DNA of 64,000 nucleotides from the NCBI RefSeq assembly GCF_030418125.1, contig NZ_JAUHTR010000001.1, positions 186,001 through 250,000 on the forward strand, in the 5' to 3' direction. Within the stretch, counting starts at the first letter, position 1, and each line of letters starts with the position of its first letter. Origin of the DNA: Fictibacillus fluitans. GTDB lineage: Bacteria; Bacillota; Bacilli; Bacillales; Fictibacillaceae. The position numbers and the translations under genes were made by a program. Positions 18,721 to 27,537 of the stretch are shown one piece after another. Under the pieces are notes generated by a model, which had not been told where the DNA came from, made no database searches, and saw nothing but the letters and a program-made list of their open reading frames with translations.

Positions 18721-18823
18721 ATAACAACGTTGTTAATACGATTATACAGTTGTATGGGGAAAGAAGTAAATGCTTCTGTCTAAAAATAACAACGTTGTTA
18801 TTTTGTTTTTGCAAACGCTGTCA
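18721..18823. promoter_or_regulatory. Two perfect palindromic LacI operators and a cre-like site
   Basis: The palindrome TAACAACGTTGTTA occurs at 18722-18735 and again at 18787-18800; the second extends to a 22-bp perfect palindrome (18783-18804). Centres are 65 bp apart, suitable for repressor looping between the divergent lacI and TRAP promoters. TGCAAACGCTGTCA at 18810-18823 fits the CcpA cre consensus with one mismatch. Confidence 0.75.
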
Positions 18824-18904
18824 GAATAAACTTCTGCAGCAAAGAAATCAGATTCATACGTAAAGGGGGATTTCAGTCAAATGAGGAACAAAGGAGGTTC
18901 ACCG

Positions 18905-19912
18905 TTGAAAACCTGGCTTTCGATTACTTTTGTATGCGCTTTAATATTGACGTTGTTTTCCGGATGCAGCACGACAGCGAAAAGTGAAGACAAGACGATC
19001 ACCATGCGGTTGGCACACAATCAAGCCGAAACACATCCAGTACATAAATCACTCGTCGAATTCGCTAGACTGGTAGAAAAGAAAACCAACGGATCGGTGA
19101 AAATCAAGCTTTATCCGAACGGCCAGCTCGGATCAGAAAGGGAAGTGATTGAATTAACACAGACCGGTGCTGTAGACTTTGCAAAGGTAAGCGCCAGTGC
19201 ATTGGAAAGCTTCTCACCGGTGTATTCGCTTTTCAGTCTGCCGTATTTATTTGATAACAGAGATCACTTTTATAAGGTGATGAAAGGTCCTGTTGCACAG
19301 GATATTTATAAAACCACAACAAATGTGGGATTCAGAGGACTTACCTTTTATGATGCAGGTACTAGAAACTTCTATACCAAGAATAAGGCCATTATGAAGC
19401 CTGCGGATTTAAAAGGATTGAAAATCAGGGTACAGCCCAGTGCCACATCCATTAAGATGATTGAACTGATGGGCGGTTCGCCTACACCTATGTCCTTTGG
19501 TGAAGTGTATACCGCATTGCAGCAAGGGGTTATCGATGGTTCGGAAAATAATGAAACCGCTTTAACAGACAACAACCATGGCCAGGTCGCCAAGCAATAC
19601 TCATACAGTGAGCATGCGATCGTGCCGGATATCCTGATCATGAATAATAAAAAGTGGAACGAACTGAGCCAAAAGCAAAAACAAGCCATTACCGAAGCGG
19701 CCAAAGAATCCACAGCCTTTCACAAAGTCGTATGGGAAAAGGCAATTGACAAAGCAACAAAGGAAGCCAAAACGAAGATGAATGTGACGTTTAATAAGGT
19801 GGACAAAGAACCATTCAAAAAAGCAGTGGAACCATTGCATAAAGAATTTGCGAAAAAGAAAGCAACAGCCCGCTATTACAAAGAAATCAGAACAGAAGGA
19901 ACAGGGAACTAG
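18905..19912 (+). CDS. TRAP transporter substrate-binding lipoprotein (DctP family)
   Basis: A 335-aa extracytoplasmic receptor. From TTG at 18905 it reads MKTWLSITFVCALILTLFSGC, an ideal lipoprotein signal; AAGGAGGT at 18891-18898 is 6 bases upstream. An ATG at 18881 would put a charged tail before the signal and overlap that RBS. DctP features: GTRNFYTKNKAIMKPADLKG, with the conserved Arg that binds the ligand carboxylate, and GSPTPMSFGEVYTALQQGVIDG. TRAP receptors bind organic acids, uronates or other anionic sugars. It works with the next two genes. Confidence 0.93.
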   Translation: MKTWLSITFVCALILTLFSGCSTTAKSEDKTITMRLAHNQAETHPVHKSLVEFARLVEKKTNGSVKIKLYPNGQLGSEREVIELTQTGAVDFAKVSASALESFSPVYSLFSLPYLFDNRDHFYKVMKGPVAQDIYKTTTNVGFRGLTFYDAGTRNFYTKNKAIMKPADLKGLKIRVQPSATSIKMIELMGGSPTPMSFGEVYTALQQGVIDGSENNETALTDNNHGQVAKQYSYSEHAIVPDILIMNNKKWNELSQKQKQAITEAAKESTAFHKVVWEKAIDKATKEAKTKMNVTFNKVDKEPFKKAVEPLHKEFAKKKATARYYKEIRTEGTGN

Positions 19913-19928
19913 AAGGGAGGAACGGAAG

Positions 19929-20453
19929 ATGAGTATGGTAAAAAAGAAACTGGATCAAGTACTGGCGTTTATTACATGTTCCATTATGGGGTTCATGGTC
20001 ATTGTAGCCATTTGGCAAGTATTTACAAGGTATGTCTTAAATTCACCAAGCACGGTATCAGAAGAACTGCTCCGGTATTCTCTGATATGGGTATCAATGC
20101 TTGGTGCTGCCTATGCATTCGGAAATAAGAAGCATATCGCCATTGAATTTATCGTAGAAAAGCTCTCTCCCAAAAAAGCACTGAGAATAAGTGTGCTTAT
20201 TGAAAGCCTGGTCGTATTATTTGCGATTATCGTCATGGTTGTTGGCGGAATCATGACGGTAAACATTACGATGGCTCAAACCTCCGCTTCTCTTGGAATT
20301 CCAATGGGATTCATTTATTTGTCGCTTCCTGTAAGCGGTATCCTGGTGATCGGATATAGCGTGATCAATATCTATGAAGCTATCGTAAAACGAAAAGTAG
20401 AGTTGTATTCAGAAAAAATGGACGGGGAATCTGTAACCCAGCTGCACGGGTAG
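19929..20453 (+). CDS. TRAP transporter small membrane subunit (DctQ family)
   Basis: A 174-aa protein with four membrane spans. WQVFTRYVLNSPSTVSEELLRYSLIW is the conserved DctQ core (split here from about residue 30). ATG at 19929 follows AAGGGAGG; the frame is open further upstream within the DctP 3' end, but no better RBS exists there. It joins the large DctM subunit to form the sodium-driven membrane domain that takes substrate from the receptor. Confidence 0.92.
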   Translation: MSMVKKKLDQVLAFITCSIMGFMVIVAIWQVFTRYVLNSPSTVSEELLRYSLIWVSMLGAAYAFGNKKHIAIEFIVEKLSPKKALRISVLIESLVVLFAIIVMVVGGIMTVNITMAQTSASLGIPMGFIYLSLPVSGILVIGYSVINIYEAIVKRKVELYSEKMDGESVTQLHG

Positions 20454-20467
20454 AAAGGAGTATCTCA

Positions 20468-21763
20468 ATGACGTTAACAGCAGGAATTCTCTTATTAAGT
20501 ATTTTCTTCATTTTATTGTTTATCGGGGTGCCGATTGCCATCAGCATTGCCGGTGCCTCCATAGCGACCATGCTGATCCTGTTTCCATTTGATGTGGCTG
20601 TGTTTACATCCGCTCAAAAAATGGTAACCGGTCTTGATAGTTTTGCGCTTCTGGCCATTCCGTTTTTCATCCTGTCCGGCATTATTATGAACAACGGCGG
20701 CATTGCCCTTCGATTGATTAATGTCGCCAAGTTGTTATCAGGACGGCTGCCTGGATCACTGGCTCACACCAATGTAATGGGTAATATGCTGTTTGGCTCT
20801 ATTTCAGGATCTTCGGTTGCTGCAGCTGCAGCGATCGGCGGGGTAATGTCACCGATCCAGAAAAAGGAAGGCTATGATCAAAGTTTCTCTGCTGCTGTAA
20901 ACATTGCATCGGCTCCCACGGGATTATTAATTCCCCCAAGCGGGCTTTTGATCATTTATTCGCTTGTCAGTGGAGGCACATCTGTCGCCGCCCTGTTTAT
21001 GGCCGGATATATTCCAGGCATTCTTTGGGGCATTGCCACAATGTTTGTCGCGTATGTGATTGCCAAAAAGAAAAACTATTCGGTGTCACAGCGGATCACC
21101 GTAAAAGAAGGTCTTAAAGTTATATGGGAGGCCATTCCCAGTTTGATGCTGATTGTCGTTGTTCTCGGCGGAATTATCGCAGGAATTTTCACGGCAACAG
21201 AAGGAGCGGCGATTGCGGTTGCCTACTCACTGCTCCTGTCGATGGTATACCGGACGTTCAAGTGGAAGCAGCTTCCGAAAATGCTGCTGGAGACAGTGGA
21301 GATGACAGCGGTCATTATGCTTCTCATAGGCACATCCACGATATTATCACTGGTCATGTCGTTTACAGGCATTCCGGAAGCGATCAGCCAGGGATTGTTA
21401 GGTTTAACAGATAATCCAATTATCATTTTGCTCATTATGAACGTTATTTTATTGATTATCGGAACCTTTATGGATATTACACCAGCTGTTCTTATTTTCA
21501 CACCGATCTTTTTGCCGATCGTATCCTCATTTGGAATGGACCCGGTTCATTTCGGAATCATGATGGCATTTAACCTTTGCATCGGAAACATTACACCACC
21601 GGTAGGGAGCGCTTTATTTGTCGGTGCCAGTGTGGCCAAGGTCAAAATTGAACAGGTGGTCAAACCCTTGCTTCCTTTTTATGCCGTTATCATTCTCGTA
21701 TTAATGATCGTTACCTTTATTCCACAAGTCAGCTTGGCATTGCCAAAATTATTCGGATTGTAA
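20468..21763 (+). CDS. TRAP transporter large permease (DctM family)
   Basis: A 431-aa protein with about 12 spans. Diagnostic DctM stretches are FGSISGSSVAAAAAIGGVM, APTGLLIPPSGLLIIYSL and GNITPPVGSALFVGAS. It is the Na+-coupled translocating subunit. Length equals the family norm. Gene order receptor, small, large subunit is complete, so the transporter should work without partners elsewhere. Confidence 0.95.
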   Translation: MTLTAGILLLSIFFILLFIGVPIAISIAGASIATMLILFPFDVAVFTSAQKMVTGLDSFALLAIPFFILSGIIMNNGGIALRLINVAKLLSGRLPGSLAHTNVMGNMLFGSISGSSVAAAAAIGGVMSPIQKKEGYDQSFSAAVNIASAPTGLLIPPSGLLIIYSLVSGGTSVAALFMAGYIPGILWGIATMFVAYVIAKKKNYSVSQRITVKEGLKVIWEAIPSLMLIVVVLGGIIAGIFTATEGAAIAVAYSLLLSMVYRTFKWKQLPKMLLETVEMTAVIMLLIGTSTILSLVMSFTGIPEAISQGLLGLTDNPIIILLIMNVILLIIGTFMDITPAVLIFTPIFLPIVSSFGMDPVHFGIMMAFNLCIGNITPPVGSALFVGASVAKVKIEQVVKPLLPFYAVIILVLMIVTFIPQVSLALPKLFGL

Positions 21764-21788
21764 GCATCAAAGAAAGCGGGTTGAAATC

Positions 21789-24182
21789 ATGAGTATTCTA
21801 ACAAAACAAGCCTTTACATTTATAAAAGAAGAAAGCAATATTCTACATTTCCGATCGGAACAGGAAAATATAGAAGTGAAAATCATGGTACTGGAAGAAG
21901 ACATCATCCGGGTGTTGTTTGTAACCGGTGATCAGTTGAAAGTAAAAAATACATGGAGCGTGGCACCCGGGATGGAGGATGTGCCATTTGACGGCATTGA
22001 CCGGTTGAACCTTAGCGGGTTTTCAAAGCCGGCGTTTTCCATCAAACCTTCTGAAGATCAATACACAGTAGAAACGAAAGCATTAAAAGTAGTGATTGGA
22101 CTGGAACCATTCAAGCTGTCATGGTTTTACAGAGACGCTGAAGAATGGATTCCTCTGGCCAATGACCGGAAGACGCAAGCCTATCATTTCGAACTGGGAT
22201 TACAGGGACCGGCCCACTATTTAAACCGTGAGCACGAGGAACAATATTTTGGATTAGGTGAAAAAAGCGGCCATGTGGACAAGCATGGTAAACGCTACCG
22301 CATGCAGACCATCGATGCGATGGGTTATGATGCTGAATTTACAGACCCGCTGTACAAACATGTTCCATTTTATATTACCCGGAATCAGAAAACCGGATTA
22401 TCTTTCGGGATTTTCTACGATAATCTGGCCAATTCGATTTTTGAAATGGGTTCTGAGCTGGATAATTATCATGGATATTACCGGTATTATGAAGCAGAAA
22501 AGGGAGATCTGGATTACTACATCATCGCCGGGCCGCAAGTAAAAGATGTGACTCGAAAATTTGCATGGATGACAGGAAAAACGATTCTTCCTCCTAAATG
22601 GAGTTTAGGCTATTCCGGTTCAACGATGAGTTACACGGATGCTCCCGATGCCCAGGAGCAGCTCAACCGGTTTTTGCAGCTTTGCAGAGAGCATGACATC
22701 TTATGCGATTCGTTTCAGCTGTCTTCCGGCTATACCTCCATAGAGGATAAACGCTATGTTTTTCACTGGAACGACTCTAAATTTCCGGATCCTCAAAAAA
22801 TGGCACAGGATTTTCACGAACAGGGTGTCAGGCTATGCGCCAACATTAAGCCTTGTTTACTGAACGATCACCCGATGTTTGATGAATTAGAGAAAAAAGA
22901 GATGTTCATTAAAGATAAAACAACGGGGAAACCCGAAATTGCGCAATTTTGGGACGAAACTGGCGCTTACCTGGATTTTACGAAGCAGGAAACCTATGAG
23001 TGGTGGAAACAGCAAGTCAAAGAGAAACTGATGAAATACGGAATTGATTCAACATGGAATGACAACAATGAATTTGAAATTTGGAGTCAGTCAGCAAGCT
23101 GCGATGGTTTTGGTGAATCCCTTGATTTTGATGTCATTCGCGCACTTCAGCCGCTTCTTATGATGAAAGCTTCCTATGAAGCGCAGAAGGAATTTAATCC
23201 TGACACGCGTCCATACCTGATTTCAAGATCCGGCTGTGTCGGCATGCACCGCTATGTTCAAACATGGACGGGGGATAACCGCACCAGCTGGAAAACGATC
23301 AAGTTTAACAACAAAATGGGGATTGGATTAAGCTTATCCGGCATATATAATTTCGGCCATGACGTGGGCGGCTTTTCAGGGCCGGCACCGGAACCTGAAC
23401 TTTTTGTCCGGTGGGTTCAAAATGGGATCATGCATCCCCGGTTTACGATTCATTCCTGGAATGATGATGAAACGGTAAACGAACCGTGGATGTATCCGGA
23501 AGTCCTTCCTGAAATCCGTAAGCTTATTAAATTCAGAACCAAAATCATTCCTTATTTGTACACAGCGCTTTACCATGCCCACGCTTCTCAAGTGCCAATG
23601 ATCACCCCGACATTCTGGGATTTTGAGCATGACGAAAAGACGTTTGATGACAACGATGATTTTATGCTTGGAGAGAGCCTTCTTGTTGCCTCCGTGGTTG
23701 AAAAGGAGCAGCGTGAACGCCCGGTTTACCTGCCAAAGCATCAAGAAGGATGGTATGACCTTCATACGGGAGAATGGTACGAGGGAGGTCAGTGTGTTAC
23801 TATTCCTGCGCCTCTCAGCTACGTACCGCTGCTCGCAAAAGGAGGTAGCATTATTCCGATCAATCAAGCCAATGTAACCTTTGAAACAAAAGAAAAGGAT
23901 GAAAGAGCCTTTTTGCTTTTCCCTCAAAAAGGGAGTGGATTCAGCTCGTATCGATGCTATGAGGATGATGGCATCAGTAATCAATATAAAGATGTTTATG
24001 CGTTTTTAACGGTAGAAACAAAGGTGACGGAAGAGCAAATCTCTGTCACTGTTGATAAGGAAGGAACCTATGAATTGCCTTATAATGAAGTTTCATTTAT
24101 TCTTCCAGATCAAGAGCACCGCAAGCTTACAGTAAATGGTGTCCCTTATGAAAACGGTGAAGTATTCAAACTGAAAAACTAA
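21789..24182 (+). CDS. Glycoside hydrolase family 31 enzyme
   Basis: A 797-aa cytoplasmic enzyme (no signal peptide) with the GH31 layout: N-terminal beta-sandwich (1-240), TIM barrel (about 260-600) and C-terminal beta domains. The signature WNDNNE contains the predicted nucleophile Asp425; the predicted acid/base is Asp496 in WTGDNRTSW. FGHDVGGFSGPAPEPELFVRW and HPRFTIHSWN are other family blocks. GH31 covers alpha-glucosidases, alpha-xylosidases, alpha-galactosidases and sulfoquinovosidases; motifs alone do not choose. Being co-transcribed with a TRAP importer, it may act on an anionic alpha-glycoside. Confidence 0.9.
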   Translation: MSILTKQAFTFIKEESNILHFRSEQENIEVKIMVLEEDIIRVLFVTGDQLKVKNTWSVAPGMEDVPFDGIDRLNLSGFSKPAFSIKPSEDQYTVETKALKVVIGLEPFKLSWFYRDAEEWIPLANDRKTQAYHFELGLQGPAHYLNREHEEQYFGLGEKSGHVDKHGKRYRMQTIDAMGYDAEFTDPLYKHVPFYITRNQKTGLSFGIFYDNLANSIFEMGSELDNYHGYYRYYEAEKGDLDYYIIAGPQVKDVTRKFAWMTGKTILPPKWSLGYSGSTMSYTDAPDAQEQLNRFLQLCREHDILCDSFQLSSGYTSIEDKRYVFHWNDSKFPDPQKMAQDFHEQGVRLCANIKPCLLNDHPMFDELEKKEMFIKDKTTGKPEIAQFWDETGAYLDFTKQETYEWWKQQVKEKLMKYGIDSTWNDNNEFEIWSQSASCDGFGESLDFDVIRALQPLLMMKASYEAQKEFNPDTRPYLISRSGCVGMHRYVQTWTGDNRTSWKTIKFNNKMGIGLSLSGIYNFGHDVGGFSGPAPEPELFVRWVQNGIMHPRFTIHSWNDDETVNEPWMYPEVLPEIRKLIKFRTKIIPYLYTALYHAHASQVPMITPTFWDFEHDEKTFDDNDDFMLGESLLVASVVEKEQRERPVYLPKHQEGWYDLHTGEWYEGGQCVTIPAPLSYVPLLAKGGSIIPINQANVTFETKEKDERAFLLFPQKGSGFSSYRCYEDDGISNQYKDVYAFLTVETKVTEEQISVTVDKEGTYELPYNEVSFILPDQEHRKLTVNGVPYENGEVFKLKN

Positions 24183-24186
24183 AAAA

Positions 24187-24224
24187 ACAGAAGGCTGTGT
24201 TGTTTCATCAGCCTTCTGTTTTTC
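24187..24224 (+). terminator. Rho-independent terminator of the TRAP/GH31 operon
   Basis: An 11-bp perfect stem (ACAGAAGGCTG with CAGCCTTCTGT), 11-base loop, then a T-rich tail. It follows the GH31 stop by 5 bases and may also serve the convergent tautomerase gene. Confidence 0.88.
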
Positions 24225-24225
24225 T

Positions 24226-24615
24226 TTATAATTTACCTGTAAGAAATTGGGCCTCACCAAGACCGAAGCTCCAGTCAGCGTCTCTGTTTTCGGTTATAGA
24301 AACCATAAGATCCTGAGGTGAGATTCCGCATTCCTTTTGCAGCCTCTCTGCCAGCAAGGAATATAATTTTTCCTTTTGTTCTTTCGTCCTTGCTTTACTG
24401 ACCATACTGATCACCACAAGATTTTCTGTTCTATTGAAACCCAGCCCTGTATCTTCTATGACCATTTCATGAGGAGCGTGCTGATGGACAATTTGATACC
24501 GGTCCTTCTCCGGAACACCAAATGCTTCCACCATCGCAAAGTGGGCAGCATCAAGCAGCTTCTTTAATTCTTTTTTATCACGGCCTTCGATTACATCAAA
24601 ACGAAGTAATGGCAT
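24226..24615 (-). CDS. Tautomerase family protein (4-oxalocrotonate tautomerase-like)
   Basis: A 129-aa protein starting [20 protein letters not shown]. The start is fixed at 24615 because the family uses the N-terminal Pro (Pro1 after Met removal) as catalytic base, and GGGAGG lies 9 bases upstream. The frame is open for 17 more codons but without Pro1. A second-half segment [19 protein letters not shown] resembles the usual tautomerase strand-helix unit, so the protein is a two-unit (about 125-130 aa) type. Its substrate is unknown. Confidence 0.87.
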   Translation of the reverse strand: MPLLRFDVIEGRDKKELKKLLDAAHFAMVEAFGVPEKDRYQIVHQHAPHEMVIEDTGLGFNRTENLVVISMVSKARTKEQKEKLYSLLAERLQKECGISPQDLMVSITENRDADWSFGLGEAQFLTGKL

Positions 24616-24778
24616 GTAGGTAAGCCTCCCTCTGTCATTTGGTTTTATCCTTGTCATTGATCTCACATAATGAGTGTTTTGCCGTTTTCAGCAATAGCTT
24701 TAGTTTTCTCTATTAGCAGAAGGATAAAACATGAAGTACAAAGAGTTTTTTCTAAAATAAAATGAAGGGTTGATAGAA

Positions 24779-25036
24779 ATGAATATTGATATACGTGCTC
24801 AAATCTTGATCATCATTTGAAGATTTGGTTAAGGAGGTATAAAACAAGGGATTCACATCCGTCCAACTGGCTTTGGGCAAATCTTTTATTAAACTATGAG
24901 GCTCCTTTTCACTGGATAAGGGATCAGAAACCAACCTGAAATAAATGTTCTGCTGGAAGGTGCAAGAGAGCCTTCTATCACAGAAAGTATGGATTATTTA
25001 AAAGGTAAATATGACTATGTATCGGTAAGATCCTGA
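24779..25036 (+). pseudogene. Possible decayed small gene with two frame changes
   Basis: This gap holds protein-like sequence split over two frames. From ATG 24779 the frame reads MNIDIRAQILIII then stops. The next frame (24790-24939) is open with HLKIWLRRYKTRDS and NWLWANLLLNYEAPFHW. The first frame resumes after about 24915 with INVLLEGAREPSITESMDYL and KGKYDYVSVRS to a stop at 25034-25036. Two compensating indels would give one protein of about 85 aa. The family is not recognised. A 60-codon ORF on the minus strand overlaps but looks less protein-like. Confidence 0.35.
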
Positions 25037-25096
25037 CAGGTAATACGATAAGATGTAAGTCGTTTTTACCATCTTTTGTTTTAGTGCATAAAAGCG

Positions 25097-25124
25097 TTGA
25101 CTTATTAATGTGTTATGGTAAGAT
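25097..25124 (+). promoter_or_regulatory. Candidate sigma-A promoter for an orphan transcript
   Basis: TTGACT (25097-25102) and TAAGAT (25119-25124) are separated by 16 bases. No ORF with an RBS follows before the terminator at 25187, so the promoter would drive a short RNA. Confidence 0.5.
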
Positions 25125-25129
25125 TAATC

Positions 25130-25219
25130 TATAATCGTTGGGAACAAGATTTTGACACACCCCCTAATGAAATACCCTCATTGAGCAGCCAGGTCCCTAT
25201 GGGATTTGGCTCTTTTTTT
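25130..25219 (+). ncRNA. Candidate small RNA of about 90 nt
   Basis: Between the promoter at 25097-25124 and a strong terminator lies about 60 nt containing a C-rich single-stranded stretch ACACACCCCCTAATG and ACCCTCATTGAGC. No Shine-Dalgarno-led ORF is present. C-rich unpaired segments next to a terminator are a common seed arrangement in Firmicute regulatory RNAs, but no known family was recognised. Alternatively it is a leader RNA that attenuates transcription of the protease at 25366, although the space between terminator and protease has its own AT-rich promoter-like sequence. Confidence 0.4.
25187..25219 (+). terminator. Strong rho-independent terminator without upstream gene
   Basis: AGCCAGGTCCC pairs with GGGATTTGGCT over 11 bp (two G-T pairs) around a TAT loop and is followed directly by CTTTTTTT. 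The nearest plus-strand gene upstream ends at 24182 and already has its own terminator. Confidence 0.85.
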
Positions 25220-25365
25220 GTTTAGATATAAAACTTAATCTATGAAAATTTTAAAAAGAAAACCAATTGGCATAAATATACAAAATAGGAATATTAGTCT
25301 ATTTTTTCTTCTCTTTTACTCTACTATACTAAAATGGCACCACTAATTTTACAGGAGGGATTTTA

Positions 25366-27042
25366 TTGAAGAAAAAAGTCGTAATTCCTATGATTTTATC
25401 TGCTACACTCCTTACCGCACCATTTGTTACTTCTCCATCAGCAGCCGCCCAGACCAAAACCAAGGATACGTTGTCGACTCAAGTACAGGCAGGCAAAGCG
25501 GAATCCATTTTCTCCACAGGGCTTAAGTCACAAAAATTCAAAGCAAAGAACAAAACGAATGCGATTTCTTATCTGCAAAGCAATAAAAAGAAGCTCGGCA
25601 TAACAAATGCCCAAGGTTCATTTAAACAAAAGAAAGTCGAAACCGATAAGCTGGGAATGACACATGTACGCCTTCAGCAAACAAAGAACGGGGTACCTGT
25701 TGAGGGAGCCGAAGTTACCGTTCACTATTCAAAAGCGGGCGAAGTTCAAGGCGTAACCGGCTACTATAATGACCAATTGGAATCCGCCCCGCTTGATACC
25801 GCACCTTCCATTTCCAAAGAAGCGGCCTTAAAAACTGCAAAAAGCGCAGTAAAGGCACCGGATGTCCTTGAGTATGATCCTACTGGCGAGCTGGTTGTTT
25901 ACCCTCATAACGGAAAACATTACACAGCTTATAAAGTGAATGTAAACTTCCTCGGAAAGCAGCCGGGCAACTGGTTTGTATTTGTGGATGCCAACACTGG
26001 AAAAGTAATTGACCAGTATAACAGTATTATGGACGCGGGTGAACTCACTCCAAGCACAGGCAATGGGATTGGAGTAAAGGGTATTTTGCGCAAACAATTA
26101 CATATCTCTCATACAAGCGGAGAGAATGGACAGCAATTTTTCCTGAAAGACATCTCACACCCTGGCCTAAAAGCCATTACAACCTATGATTTTAAAAATC
26201 AGTGGGATTCAAGAACTGTTCCGCTGCCGGGTACGCTGTATTCCGGTAATGATGCCTCATTCAGGGATAAGTATGACGCCGCCGCAGTGGATGCGCATTA
26301 TAACTCTGAACAGGTTTATCATTTCTACAAGGATGAACTTGGCCGCAATTCCATTGACGGAAAAGGCGGAGAGATTATTTCTACTGTCCATTACGGCCAA
26401 AACTACAACAACGCGTTTTGGAACGGCAGACAGATGACGTATGGTGACGGGGACAACATTTTCTTCATTCCATTATCTGCGGCACTGGACGTTGCTGCCC
26501 ATGAAATGACACATGGTGTAACAACGAATACAGCGGGTCTGATTTACCGCAATCAATCCGGAGCATTGAACGAAGCGTTCTCTGATATTTTCGGAACATT
26601 AATTGACAAGGATGATTGGGAAGTGGGCGAAGATGCCATGGCTCCAGCCGCTTATTTTGACGGCCGTCCTTCGCTTCGAAGCTTGAGCAAGCCGGACAAG
26701 TATCCGGTTAATGCTGCCTATGTGCCATACGGAAACGGGAAAGGCATGTATCCAAAGCACATGGATGAATACTACAACTTGCCGCTTAACCTGGATAATG
26801 GCGGAGTGCACATCAATTCCTCCATTATCAACCATGCCGCCTATCTAACCGGTATTGAAATTGGCAAACCAAAGCTTGCGCAAATTTATTACCGAGCGTT
26901 GACTACTTATTTGACACCGAACTCCACATTTATTGATTCACGTCATGCTCTAATCCAGTCTGCAGTGGATCTTTATGGAGAAGGAAGTGCCGAAGAAGCA
27001 GCTGTTATTTCAGCTCATGACCGGGTAGGTATTACAGAGTAA
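25366..27042 (+). CDS. Secreted M4 neutral metalloprotease (thermolysin/bacillolysin family)
   Basis: A 558-aa preproprotein: signal peptide MKKKVVIPMILSATLLTAPF (cleavage near SAAAQ), FTP and PepSY-type propeptide domains (about 45-215), then the mature peptidase. Zinc ligands are His379 and His383 in HEMTH with catalytic Glu380, plus Glu403 in LNEAFSD; His482 in GGVHINSS matches the transition-state histidine. All key residues are intact. TTG at 25366 follows AGGAGGG by 6 bases. Family knowledge: such enzymes are secreted in stationary phase and cleave extracellular proteins before hydrophobic residues. Confidence 0.96.
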   Translation: MKKKVVIPMILSATLLTAPFVTSPSAAAQTKTKDTLSTQVQAGKAESIFSTGLKSQKFKAKNKTNAISYLQSNKKKLGITNAQGSFKQKKVETDKLGMTHVRLQQTKNGVPVEGAEVTVHYSKAGEVQGVTGYYNDQLESAPLDTAPSISKEAALKTAKSAVKAPDVLEYDPTGELVVYPHNGKHYTAYKVNVNFLGKQPGNWFVFVDANTGKVIDQYNSIMDAGELTPSTGNGIGVKGILRKQLHISHTSGENGQQFFLKDISHPGLKAITTYDFKNQWDSRTVPLPGTLYSGNDASFRDKYDAAAVDAHYNSEQVYHFYKDELGRNSIDGKGGEIISTVHYGQNYNNAFWNGRQMTYGDGDNIFFIPLSAALDVAAHEMTHGVTTNTAGLIYRNQSGALNEAFSDIFGTLIDKDDWEVGEDAMAPAAYFDGRPSLRSLSKPDKYPVNAAYVPYGNGKGMYPKHMDEYYNLPLNLDNGGVHINSSIINHAAYLTGIEIGKPKLAQIYYRALTTYLTPNSTFIDSRHALIQSAVDLYGEGSAEEAAVISAHDRVGITE

Positions 27043-27048
27043 TGAATG

Positions 27049-27083
27049 AATAGCCGTCTTTTTCATCAAGAATGACGGCTATT
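27049..27083 (+). terminator. Hairpin after the M4 protease gene
   Basis: AATAGCCGTC pairs with GACGGCTATT (10 bp) around a 15-base loop. The tail is TTCTC rather than a long T run, so termination may be partial. Confidence 0.55.
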
Positions 27084-27125
27084 TCTCATAAACTATCTTC
27101 ATTAACTGATATGGAGGTATGAACA

Positions 27126-27509
27126 ATGAAAAAGTGGAGTGTCATCAGTTTGGCCGGACTTGTTGCCTTGGGGGGTGCACTTGGAGCATCTCATGTATGG
27201 GCAGGTGAAAAAACGAAGGTTCAAAAACCAAATGTGCAGGAAGAGACAAAAACGGTTCCTAAGACGACGAAAGCAGCCCAGGATGAATCGGCACAGCTTC
27301 GCAACCACTTGGAATCGTTGAATGCCCAGATGAAACAATTGAACGCTGAAAAGGAAAACGAGAACACTTCAGCGAAAAGGGCAAAACTCAACAAGGAATA
27401 TGTAAAAGTGTTTGAGAAACAAAAAGCATTAAGTAAAAAGATGAATGTTGATTCCAAAGCACTTGATCATGTGATATCTGCATTAAAAGAGAAAGAAAAC
27501 CGAGAGTAA
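27126..27509 (+). CDS. Small secreted or anchored coiled-coil protein, unknown function
   Basis: A 127-aa protein. Residues 1-27 (MKKWSVISLAGLVALGGALG, then ASHVWA) form a signal peptide or N-terminal anchor; the rest is Lys/Glu-rich and strongly helical. Residues about 52-125 show heptad spacing of Leu/Met (LRNHLESLNAQMKQLNAEKE), indicating a coiled coil. ATG at 27126 follows TGGAGG. It is followed by a short GAGAG/CTCTC hairpin with Ts (27502-27528). It lies between the M4 protease and the TasA-like gene; no family was recognised. Confidence 0.75.
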   Translation: MKKWSVISLAGLVALGGALGASHVWAGEKTKVQKPNVQEETKTVPKTTKAAQDESAQLRNHLESLNAQMKQLNAEKENENTSAKRAKLNKEYVKVFEKQKALSKKMNVDSKALDHVISALKEKENRE

Positions 27510-27537
27510 ACTTGCTCTCTTTTTCTTTCATCTATAT

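Noticed and set aside
24752-24934. A 60-codon ORF on the minus strand in the gap before the M4 protease
   Set aside because: No RBS upstream, and the opposite strand carries a more protein-like, though broken, reading in the same region.
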